A DNA stretch of 64,000 nucleotides from the NCBI GenBank assembly GCA_963989385.1, contig OZ022502.1:50771454-50835453 (forward strand), in the 5' to 3' direction. How positions within the stretch are numbered: the first letter of the stretch is position 1; every line of letters begins with the position of its first letter. This document shows, piece after piece, positions 48,310 through 58,279 of this stretch. Source of the DNA: Ctena decussata (taxonomy: Eukaryota > Mollusca > Bivalvia > Lucinida > Lucinidae). The notes below the pieces were generated by a model. That model was not told the DNA's origin, did no database searches, and was given only the letters and a program-made list of their open reading frames with translations. The position numbers and the translations under genes were made by a program.

Positions 48310-49070
48310 TATGCCCCCGCCATTAAAATGGTGGGGGGCATATAGTATCACTGCTGTCCGTACGTACGTAGCGTACGAGCATACGTAGCGTACGTACGTA
48401 CGAAATAGTTTCCGTTCAATATCTTTTGAAAGCATTGATGTATTGAATTCATATTTCATACACAGCTATATAATCATAAGATACAGGTCCGTCGATTATT
48501 GTGGGAGTTATGGCCCTTTTTCGACTTCATTTTGTATGAAAAAAATGGTTTCCGTTCGATTTCTTTTGAAAGCATTTGTGTATTAAATTCATATTTTATA
48601 CACAGGTATATAATCATAAAATACAGGTCAAGTTCGATGTTCGTCAAAATCCGTCAATAATTGTGGGAGTTATGGCCCTTTTTCGACTTAATTTTGTATG
48701 AAAAAATGGCTTCCGTTCGATATCTTTTGAAAGCATTGATGTATTGAATTCATATTTTATACACAGGTATATAATCATAAAATACAGGCCATGTTCGATG
48801 TTCGGCAAAGTCCGTCGATTATTGTGGGAGTTATGGCCCTTATTCCACTTTATTTTGTATGAAAAACTGGTTTCCATTCATTATCTTTTGAAAGCATTTG
48901 TGTATTGAATTCATATTTTATACACAGGTATATAATCATACAATACAGGTTTAGTTCGATGTTTGGTAACATCCGTCAATTATTGTGGGAGTTATGACCC
49001 TTTTTCGACTTCATTGCCTACAATAATGGTTTCCGTTTGTTAGTTTTTGAAAAGTTACTTGTTTCGGGGC
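48310..49070 (+). mobile_element. Helentron-like element G (3' end not found)
   Basis: 5' hairpin TATGCCCCCGCCATT to AATGGTGGGGGGCATA (48310-48342), then CTGTCCGTACGTACGTAGCG. Four units of about 140-160 bp carry TATATAATCATA (near 48466, 48607, 48769, 48930) and GTGGGAGTTATGGCCCTTTT. The 3' hairpin and end are not clear, so probably truncated. Confidence 0.7.
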
Positions 49071-49827
49071 TATTTCTTTTGGAAAGTTCAATGGCATCCA
49101 TTTCTGTGATAAGATACAGAATGTTATCACATATCACGGTCATGACAACCCCCCCCCCTCTCCAAGCCCCCCCCCCCCACCCCCACACACACTTCTCTTG
49201 ATCCAAGAAGCACAAAACATCTGCCCCAGGAAAACAATAAAACGTACCACAGAAGTCTGCCTTTGTGAACCTAGTTATGCTACAAGTGCCAGTACCTTAA
49301 ACAAGGCGCCATCTTACTTAGGGCACTAGGCGGGGCATCCGTGTCGTATGGACACATTTCTAGTCTGGAACAATGAAAGATCGAGTGGAGAGGCAAATTG
49401 TGCAGATCTCAGGTAGGTAGGTATGCACGTATACTGGCAGATAGGTAGGTATATATGTATGAATAGACAGATAGGCTGAATTGCAGTCCGATGGTAGTCT
49501 ATAATGTTCTCATATTTTTCCAGACAATTAAAAAATTTGACCGATCGCCCGGATTTCAGCACGAACTATATCAGTTGCCTTGGGAAACACACGGCACTGT
49601 TAGCGATTGCCTGCACATACACAAAAATCAAACGAAAATATAAATGATCAGCCTGTACGCCGTTATATGATCTTCATGCTATGGATGGTTACTTTCATTT
49701 GGCTCTCTGATGCCTCACTAATAGACCTTTTTCACACTGTTATCTCCCGTAGTCTCGCGGCCTTGGCTGTTTTTTATTGTGATTACAACAGCCCATCAAC
49801 ATTTTATGATGTATAATTCTGATATAT
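49071..49827. other. Intergenic, C-rich tract and AGGTAGGTAG repeats
   Basis: A C-rich tract at about 49149-49195 and an imperfect AGATAGGTAGGTAT stretch near 49410-49455. No gene recognised. Confidence 0.5.
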
Positions 49828-50030
49828 GAGCAGCAACAATATGGCATGTGCGCTCAGCGAAGACTCATATCAGCACGGGCATCCGATCAGTCTGATCAGA
49901 GTCATCGCTGTCGGCATGGAGGTAGCTAGACACTTACCTTCGCTTTAAGCGCGGATGCCCAGGCTGATCTGAGTCTTCGCTGGCTGCATATGCCACTTTG
50001 TTGGTTACAAAGTTTGTCGTGTCGCGGCTC
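49828..50030. mobile_element. MITE family P, copy P10 (shortened)
   Basis: Ends GAGCAGCAACAATATGGC and TTTGTCGTGTCGCGGCTC, ATAT on both sides. About 30 bp shorter than the full copies in the middle. Confidence 0.82.
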
Positions 50031-50210
50031 ATATGTCAAATTATGTGTTCATATATAGCTAGTCGTGAGTCAAATGTCTTCCCGAGTGAGTTATCTGGGC
50101 GCCGGAATATATACTACTGAACAAGAAATAATCATTCATGCTGAGGCAAATTTTCAACATTCTAAATACTAAATACATATAAGCGTACCTAATCCCCGGA
50201 GGGCTTACTT

Positions 50211-50703
50211 GGTCTTTGACACGGGTATCTGAAGTTTCATCCTAGCCTAAGAACGAACCTGAAAAGTGGCTGTAACGCCCAATAATGCGTCTATAGCGAA
50301 CGTAACAAGCAGGTTATGAAACGTTCCGGGTTTCCCGAAATATATTCTCCATTACGTGACTCATCAAGGAATATAGGAAGAAAAGAAAAAAATCAATAAA
50401 AAAACAACAACAGTATTTCAGTCGTATCGGGACGATGGGTGGGTGATAATGAAAGGGTGTGTGCAATGGAACCCCATTTACGATTGAAATGATTACCACC
50501 CACAGCGGGGCACGACCCCGGGACCGCTAGATCAGCAGTCCAGCGGTTTAACCTACTAAGCTACCGGGGCTCCTCTCTAGGAAATACGGAACGTTCCATA
50601 CTCTTCTCGATACGCTCGCTAGATGCATTGTTGGGCGTTACAGCCAATTTTCAGATAAGTTCTTGGGCTAGGACGAAACTTCAGATGCCCGTGATATTTG
50701 ACA
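50211..50703. mobile_element. Foldback element with a SINE in its loop
   Basis: The left arm 50211-50342 (GTCTTTGACACGGGTATCTG, GGCTGTAACGCCCAATAATG) is inverted in the right arm 50578-50703 (CATTGTTGGGCGTTACAGCC, CAGATGCCCGTGATATTTGA). The loop contains the SINE at 50411-50573. Confidence 0.8.
50411..50573 (-). mobile_element. tRNA-derived SINE, family S1
   Basis: On the minus strand GGAGCCCCGGTAGCTTAGTA then GGTTAAACCGCTGGAC (A box) and GGGGTCGTGCCCCGC (B box area), body GGGGTTCCATTGCACACACC, end CGTCCCGATACGACTG. Best-preserved S1 copy. Confidence 0.78.
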
Positions 50704-51682
50704 GGTTACAGGTGTGCTTGCATAAGTCTACAGGTGTGCCGCTGGAGATTTTTATAACCCACACTATTCGTGTATACGGTATTTACAAAAACAAACCTAT
50801 TCATAAATCATAGCCAAAAAAGTTTCCCCATCTATATAATGTGGAGCAATTTACTTTGCCTCTTTCTCCAAAAAACGAACAAACAAGTAAAGCTACAAAT
50901 GTGGCAAACAAGGTAACAAAATGTATGTCAGCAGGGAATTGGCTAATTTCCACTTTTGGCATGTTGAGATATACAACAATGATCCTGTTTTTGATTCCAG
51001 GTTCTCAAAAAAAAAAAACTTATAATGTATAGCCATCCAAAAATAATGACCTATTGATGCATTCTTCAGTTTAGAAAAAAGGACTGTTACAGCGGCACAT
51101 TCTTCCATATGGAAGTGACTCCCATGATCAAATCACAGACCCATGCACCATGAAAGTTGTAATAAATATCTCCATAATCATGTGTGAAATGGGTCGTTCA
51201 AATCTGAATCCGGCTGATGAGCCTAACTGCAGGTGTTATCAGTGAATAACCCGTGTCTAGAGGCCAATAAATCAATGTCAGATTTTATAGCTTTACTCTT
51301 GAACTATCTTACGGACAGAAAATGGTATAATTACATTCAGCTAAACGAAAAATGAATTTTAGAGGAGGATGGTTTTTTCACTATAATTAAAAAAGAAGAA
51401 TTTTATGGAACAGGAAAAACAATTGACGTCGCTGAGATCATGTTCCGCCGGCATGGGTTTGAAAATTCCTTTCATAACAATAAGAGAGAACAAAGAATTA
51501 ATGCTTGTGAATAATCTTTATTTTTTAAATTTAGAAAATACGTGAAATGGACTTTTAATCTGAAAAGACCATATTCTCCCAAATTATCCTAGCCCGAGGT
51601 CGAAGAACGAGGGCAAAAATACGTGTAGAGGATGAACAAAGCAGGAAGACATTGCGTCAGATATTCAAGCACAACGACATTA
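50704..51682. other. Intergenic, no feature recognised
   Basis: AT-rich, short open frames only, no repeat ends seen. Confidence 0.45.
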
Positions 51683-51950
51683 TAGAGGATCTTAGACGAG
51701 TGGTCAGTTCATATGAAATCTATGAAACGAGCCTTTGGCGAGTTTCATAAATTTCACCTGAAATAACCACGAGTGTAAGATTCTGTTTATCATTTGATCT
51801 TTAAAATGAGATTCTATCGCCTTCAAAATGAACATTATTTCAAAAAGGAAACGCATTGCTGACACGGACGTTGTCAATGACGTTACATGTAAGTACTAAA
51901 CACGTGAGGTCGTACGATTTTTATGACTTAGAGGTTAATACATGTCTATT
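51683..51950 (-). repeat. Dispersed repeat R1, copy 4
   Basis: Hairpin first (GAGTGGTCAGTTCATATGAA against its inverse GAAATAACCACGAGTGTAAG), then CTTCAAAATGAACATTATTT and GTTGTCAATGACGTTACATG. Same orientation as copy 2. Confidence 0.8.
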
Positions 51951-51954
51951 TTCG

Positions 51955-52075
51955 CGTTGCCGAGCATATCCGCCCTGAGAGCTCTATATTGGTCTGACGA
52001 CCAGTAGGCCCGAGAGCCAATATGGAGCTGCCGTGCCGATATGCCTGGCAGTGCGACACTAAACATGTCGTAAAT
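51955..52075. repeat. Imperfect palindrome
   Basis: GTTGCCGAGCATATCCGCC and GAGCTCTATATTGG are mirrored by CCAATATGGAGCT and GCCGATATGCCTGGCAGTGC. Confidence 0.65.
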
Positions 52076-52246
52076 TGGATTCAATAAAATTAATCGCAAT
52101 GTTTCAATGTGTCAAGTTTTGTACATTACACAAAATAAGTTTTACTGTAAGTTAGCCTTAAAAACAAGAAAGATATGGCACAATGTGTCATATCAATAGA
52201 CTCGACATACTTGAATAGCATTTAAGATGAAAGTTATTCTTGTCAG

Positions 52247-52278
52247 GGAAGTGTAAGAGACATGTCTCTTACACTTCC
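52247..52278. repeat. Perfect 32-bp palindrome
   Basis: GGAAGTGTAAGAGACA followed directly by its exact inverse TGTCTCTTACACTTCC, no loop. Confidence 0.9.
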
Positions 52279-52716
52279 TTGTTCTGGTGTAGTATTGGTA
52301 AACTTGGAGCACAAAAGAACACGTCTCACATAACTAGCTTTCTCTCCCTCTTTCAAATACATTTTTGCTCTATAAATAGAAAAAAAGTCCACTATGCTAC
52401 GGATGGTTCTAATTATTAATCACAGGTGTCCAGGGACCTTCATATGTATTTATGGTAAAAGTCTCGCCTTCATAATTGCATTCATGAGAAGATGTCTTAG
52501 CGTTGCAGATATGATTAGATCTGCTTTTCTTTTTTACCAAAACCATTTGCATCATTTGAATAAACACGTTTCGAAAAGGTAGATCCGTTGAAGTTTTACG
52601 GCTGGTTTCTTCAGACTAAGTTTGGTCAAAAGTGTGATGTGCATTAAGACCAAAATGGGCAAAAACGAAACGTATCTGAACATAAAAATAATAGTTTGCC
52701 GTTTTTAAAACGACAC

Positions 52717-53266
52717 AATGGCCATGTTACACTATCAAACTTCTCTGATAAAATGTTCTTAATTTATGGTGCTTGTCAAGAAAATATTTGCTAAAACATT
52801 CATGATACACTGTGTTGCTTGTTTGGTCAAATTTTCTATGTTTATTGTTGTTCAAATGAAATGTTGAGTCCGATATTCATGACACACTGTCAAATGTTTA
52901 GCATCAAACTTGGTGGGTGCATCATTCTTCCCTAAAAAGGCTGGAATGCTAAAATATTATAGTTATAGCTGCGTTTGTGTGAATGTCAGAAAAAAGACGT
53001 TTTTACTATAAAAAGTACCGCATTCATAGCCCTCATTGACAGAAATTTACCGTTTACCAGGAGTGTTGCAGGTCGTAAATTGAATCCTTATCAGCCGCTT
53101 GTCAAAAATATTTGTGGACCCATTCTATCGACATCCAATTTTTTTTTATCTTATTTGAGATGCAATTAAGATTGCTTGGTTTGGGTGTTACACTGTCAAA
53201 TAATTTGAATGAACATAAATCAATCCGTATTTGATCAAATAAATTGAAAAGTGTAACATGGGCTTA
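52717..53266. repeat. Possible degenerate inverted-repeat element
   Basis: GCCATGTTACACTATCAAAC near 52722 is roughly inverted at about 53245-53264 (TTGAAAAGTGTAACATGGGC). The interior repeats ACACTGTCAAAT-like sequence. Weak. Confidence 0.4.
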
Positions 53267-53566
53267 AGATATCAAATATCTTTATTTGATTTGCCGATAT
53301 AATCTATGGCATGCTCTTAGCATAATAAATGTTCAAAAGGCTTTGCACAATCAAATCAATTCGCATCATCTCATTATCATAAATGACTCCGCCCAGTAGT
53401 GTTTATATGCCGTATAAACGCCTAAACACTTTCTTTGAAACTAAGTACAGACACAGAATTGTTAAGCTAGCATGGTCGGGTCTATAATAAGACCGATATA
53501 TCAAACTGAGAAGGCCTCCAGATTGACAGACAAATTTACCATAATCAGGTTCGTATTCCTATTCCT

Positions 53567-54493
53567 AACAGGCATCGCAGGCGATACAAATCCCCTCACA
53601 CAAGACTACTTGCTCGAGATATTGTCATACCCTACATTTGTGTGAAGTTATTTTAAAATCCATGGAGAAATGTAGGCGCTAGAGCGATGACAAAGTTTTT
53701 CTAAAAATAGCTACAGTGACCTCGACCTTTTAAGCGCAGCACCCTGAAAGTCGAACCTGCTCGAGATATTGTCATGCCTTACATTTGTGTGAAGTTATTT
53801 CAAAATCCATTTAGAAATATAGGCACTAGATCGCTGACAAAGTTTTTCTAAAAATAACCACAGTGACCTTGACCTCGGGCGCAGAACCCTGAAAGTCAAA
53901 CTTGCTCGAGATATTGTCTTGCCCTACATTTGTGTGAAGTTATTTTAAAATCCGTTGAGAAATGTAGGCGCTAGAGCGATGACAAAGTTTTTCTAAAAAA
54001 AGACACAGTGACCTTGACCTTTGGTGAAGCACCCTGAAAGTCAAACTTGCTCGAGATATTGTCATGCCCTACATTTGTGTGAAATCATTTCAAAATCCGT
54101 TGAGAAATGTAGGCGCTAGAGCGATGACACAGTTTTTCTAAAAATAGCCACAGTGACCTTGACGTTGGGCGCAGCACCCTGAAAGTCGAACTTGCTCGAG
54201 ATATTGTCATGCCCTACATTTGTGTGAAGTTGTTATAAAATCCACTGAGAAATGTAGGCGCTAGAGCGCTGACAATGTTTTTCTAAAAATAGCCACAGTG
54301 ACCTTGACCTTGGGCGCAGCACCCTGAAAGTCGAACTTGCTCGAGATATTGTCATGCCCTACACTTATGTGAAGTTATTTTAAAATCCGTTGAGAAATGT
54401 AAGTGCTAGAGTGATGACAAAAGGTGAACGTACGTACTTACGTACGGGACAAAACCTATATCCCCTCACCACTTCGTGGTGTGAGGGGATAAT
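53567..54493 (-). mobile_element. Helentron-like element E with about six tandem units
   Basis: Reverse orientation. The 5' hairpin is at the right end (ATCCCCTCACACCACGAAG to GTGGTGAGGGGAT on the minus strand, about 54460-54491), then GTACGTAAGTACGTACG. Units of about 155 bp carry TGCTCGAGATATTGTCATG and CAGTGACCTTGACC. At the left: TGTGAGGGGAT (inverse of the 5' end), perfect hairpin ATCGC-CT-GCGAT (53574-53585), end GCCTGTT. Confidence 0.78.
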
Positions 54494-54869
54494 AAAGGCT
54501 TATGCTACCAAATACTTCCTGTATTGAAAACTGCATAAAAGTCTGTATGTATATTATATCATATATTGGCTCATCAATCTTGAAAAAAAACTTACGAGGG
54601 ATGATCCAGAAATACGTGGACACAGTTCATAAAATCTAACTACAATAAGTTATTTCTTTCAAATCTTAACCAATGCTTCTCTATATATGACTGAATAATT
54701 TCTCACGATATCCGCTGAAATAAATGAATATTGAGTTTTGCATGTACGTTTGAATATACCAGGGGTAGTCTTTGCGGCGCACCCCAGATTGTTTTAGCGC
54801 GCCCTCTGATTGTATGTCTACAAGTTCATTTTATCACATGATATGATTTTATTGTATAGTACCAGATAG

Positions 54870-54990
54870 ATATATACCGTCTGCATCTCTGCTGGGGAAC
54901 TTCGGCGGCTGGAGCCAGGGACATGCTGTTTGGACATTGGTTTCCGCCACATGTCGCTGTGTCTCCGGTCCCCGTAATGTTTCACGGTTT
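54870..54990 (+). repeat. Dispersed block shared with 29235-29335
   Basis: GGGACATGCTGTTTGGACAT then TTCCGCCACATGTCGCTGTG. ATATATACCG lies upstream, as a TATA-like sequence does in the other copy. Confidence 0.5.
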
Positions 54991-55203
54991 CGTACAGAGA
55001 TGCATGAGGTGCATGTCTGTGTTACAAATGACTAATAATTCAATCAGACAATGTGATAGAATGGCTCTTGTCTTATCTGTTCATATTTGTTTATATTGTA
55101 TATATATATATATATAAGGGGAGATATGGGGCAATACATCAAACAAAAATCCCTTTCGTAGCACTGGATCCTGTGAGGGATACAATTATGATTGGAATAT
55201 TTA

Positions 55204-55513
55204 TATAGGGAGATTTAATCATAAACAGTGCAAAATTGTGAAGTTACTGAGCGCTTTCGGCTTTCGCCTTCTTCAGAGTTTACAAAGTCAAAATTTCAAC
55301 ATATCTATTAAACGACCATTTTTCAATTTTTTGGTCGTTTAATGTGAATTTGAACAGTAAATTGTGAAACATTTTCATGATTATTTTGTATTTTCTTGAT
55401 TAACATGCTTTACCTGTAGAAATGTTGAAATTTTGACTTTGTAAACTCTGAAGAAGGCGAAAGCCGAAAGCGCTCAGTAACTTCACAATTTTGCATTGTT
55501 TATGATTAAATCT

Positions 55514-55517
<4 letters not shown>
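55204..55517. mobile_element. Long inverted repeat with about 110-bp arms
   Basis: The left arm from TAGGGAGATTTAATCATAAA is inverted at the right arm ending ATGATTAAATCTCCCTA. Both arms contain AGTTACTGAGCGCTTTCGGC or its inverse. An inner hairpin TAAACGACCA to TGGTCGTTTA sits near 55308-55341. Arms look nearly identical. An ATn tract (about 55518-55553) and poly-T follow. Confidence 0.85.
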
Positions 55518-55570
<53 letters not shown>

Positions 55571-55609
55571 GGTTTGTTTGTTTGTTTTATGTGTTACATG
55601 TACAGAGGG

Positions 55610-55790
55610 CCACGTGGTAGACTAGTCATATGGCTAAATGTGTTTTACCCTCTTTAAATATTGTAAATAAATAAAATAAATAAACTTGTAATAGCGATTT
55701 TAACGTAAAATCGCTATTGCCAGTTGACTGGTAATTAATAGTGATTTCCAAATAAAGTCGTTAATTGCAAGTTGACTGGTATATGTGTAG
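55610..55790 (+). repeat. Possible non-LTR 3' tail followed by palindromic CTGGCAATAGCGATTTT-type units
   Basis: GGGCCACGTGGTAGACTAGT, then TTTACCCTCTTTAAATATTG and AATAAATAAAATAAATAAAC look like a retroelement end. After it, AATAGCGATTTTAACG / CGTAAAATCGCTATTG begins the same palindromic unit as at 57058-57197. Confidence 0.5.
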
Positions 55791-56256
55791 CAGCGCAAAT
55801 AACATTAGAAACGCTAATGTCAGGTTTTTTTTTAGTTTCGGTCCAAGAAGGGCAAACTTCATTTATCTGCAAGCTTCCTTCTTTGAATTTATTGTTGCAT
55901 CCCATTTATGCAAGTACGAATTAGTGATTGCTTTATATTTACACCGTTTTTACAATCTTTCGAACGGTGGTCACGATTTCATATATTTTTACTCATCAAC
56001 ATATAGCAGGATATGAAGAAGTGATTTTATTGCTTGTGTTCGATAAGCCGTGCATCTCCGTGGTCTTTTCGGAGTCTTCCCTGTTCTAATCAACAATCTA
56101 GTAATTTCGTAGATTATACTGAGTAAAAACAAGCCATCTGGTGCGTAGACAGAGAAGCTTATAATGACCCCTTTTTAGTGTCATTATTAGCCGATGGTTA
56201 CCCTTGTACTGAAAATGTCAGTTACTAATAACCTTTCTGATCGTCCTATCATAAAG

Positions 56257-56510
56257 GGGTGGTCGGGTGGTGCGATGGTGCTGCGTGTAACTTCCAGTGC
56301 CGTGGCGTCCTATTGATTTGGATAATAGTAGGACAAAGGCCTACTGTGCTTGCAGTAGGTGCGGTTGGGTGTTGTTTCGATTTTTTTTTCTCTCGTCTGT
56401 CAGTTCTCTCTTCTTTCTCCCTCTCTCTGGGAGACGGCCCGATAAAGACCGAAATACTGTCTCAAAGGGCCGTTAAACCCAAAACAATCAATCAATTAAA
56501 CATCCGATTA
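56257..56510 (+). mobile_element. SINE-like sequence
   Basis: Starts GGTGGTCGGGTGGTGCGATG and ends GGGCCGTTAAACCCAAAACA with ATCAATCAATTAAA. CCGTTAAACC is close to the GACGTTAAACC tail of family S2. The tRNA part is not clear. Confidence 0.5.
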
Positions 56511-56787
56511 TAAACCTTTTACAGGGGTATATTGCCCCGCTCAGCAGAGCTTTTGGTATGCAAAGTTAGGATAGGGGAAATCAGGATTTCTCACAAGCAA
56601 TCACATGCCCTTCCGCGAGCAGACCCGTTCTTCGAGCAAGGCTCGAACCCAAAGCAGTGATAATGATCATTAGCTCGTTTATCCACTTGCCCAGGATAAA
56701 TTTAGTATGATTTGCATACAATTCCCATAAACAATTTTTCGGTCATAAGACAGATGATTCACTTGCATTTTGACGGCTCTTTCAATA

Positions 56788-56940
56788 GCATTCAGTCATG
56801 TCGCGCAGGTGATAATGAAAATTTTTCTGCAATGGAATCCCGTTAACGATTGAAAATAAATCCACTTCCATCGGGATTCAATCCAGACCACTTTCTTAGC
56901 AGGCAAATGCTTAGCTCACTGCCTTATAGAGGCTCCTCAG
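56788..56940 (-). mobile_element. tRNA-derived SINE, family S1 (diverged)
   Basis: Plus-strand TTCAGTCATGTCGCGCAGG, GTGATAATGAAAA, TGCAATGGAATCCCGTTAAC, then the reversed head ending GAGGCTCCTC. Same order as 50411-50573. Confidence 0.62.
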
Positions 56941-57057
56941 TAACACAAGGCCATAGTTCCTTAATATGCAACTTTAAACTTGATATTGGAATGCCACTTC
57001 TTAATCTTTAAACTGATAATAATTTGAAAAAGCTGGGGAAATACTAGAAATACCAAC

Positions 57058-57197
57058 AAACTGGCAATAGCGATTTCACGTTAAAATGGCTATTGCCAGT
57101 CGACTGGCAATAACGATTTTGGCGTAAGATGGCTATTACCAGTCGACTGGCAATAGCGATTTTAACGTAAAATGGCTATTACTAGCCGACTGGCACT
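57058..57197. repeat. Three tandem palindromic units of about 47 bp
   Basis: Each unit runs ACTGGCAATAGCGATTTTAA then CGTAAAATGGCTATTGCCAG, joined by TCGACTGGC. Both the unit and the junction are palindromic. Flanked by unremarkable sequence. Confidence 0.8.
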
Positions 57198-57981
57198 AGA
57201 CCTTTCCTTCTTTTTTTGTTTTGCAAATGCATAAAAATGGCGGAAAGGTAGCATAGGTCTTTAAGTTCGAAATGTCAACTACAAAAAGTAAGTCTCAGCA
57301 GGGGAAATGGTACCTTAGAGATATAGAAACAGTGAATACCCGGCCAGAATGTGGCAGGAGTGTTCTCTGTCTGTAAATACAGTCCACGAAACAGACTAAT
57401 CAGATAACCCATCAGTCGCTACTGAGCAGGCTACTTACTCCAGGTCTTCACCGTTCACAAACAATTAATAAGGCACTTCCCCACCCCCCCCCCTTCAAAA
57501 AAAAAAAAAAAGCTGCCGATATTTAGCTACACATGAATAAACATGAACACAATCATGCAGGGCTCTAAAAGAAGGATACATAAATACAGGTTGGCATTCC
57601 ACACTAGAGGCTGCTCAATAATTCCACATTAGAGTATGCTCTAATGAGGGGTGGCAACCAGCGTCTCAACGGCGCACCACCTCAACAACCTATCTGGACC
57701 TCTTAATCTGCATAAATGGTGCAGATAATTCCACAGAATTATAATTGTTTGCAGAGCAATTAATGCTATTCAAAGTTATTAGTCTTAGCAATTATTGAAG
57801 GCACTGCCTAATCGAGCGCATTTGCCAATTTCATTTCAATAAAGCCGCAAATCTCAAAGATTTCTGAGACTTTCTTTCTTTTATTGTCAAACAGTTACAT
57901 TATATAAAAATAACAATAAAATAGACAAGTGGTATAGATTGGCACTGAAAATGGCCAATGTGAACGCTTCCATTATTATTT
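57198..57981. other. Intergenic, little recognised
   Basis: Homopolymer C and A runs near 57485-57511; otherwise no supported feature. Confidence 0.45.
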
Positions 57982-58190
57982 GAACCGCGACACGACAAAA
58001 CCAACAAAGTAGCTTGTGCACCCAGCGAAGACTCAGATCAGCCTGGGCATCCACCCAGTCTGATCAGAGCCTCCGCTGTCCGCATGCAGGTAGCTTAGAC
58101 TGTTAGCTATTGTTTAAGTACACAGCAAATACTCTGATCAGACTGGGCGGATGCCAGGCTAATCTGAGTATCCGCTGGGCGCACGTACCA
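57982..58190. mobile_element. MITE family P, copy P11 (right end missing)
   Basis: Left end GAACCGCGACACGACAAAAC and inner parts present up to CCGCTGGGCGCACGTACCA. The usual TTTGTTGGTTTTGTCG right end is absent; unrelated sequence follows. Confidence 0.8.
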
Positions 58191-58279
58191 TATGACACAT
58201 ACGTATTTAAGCCGAATACCTTTCGTTAAATTAACGGAAACTAACAGACGCTTACGATTAGAAAAATAATTTTTTACCT

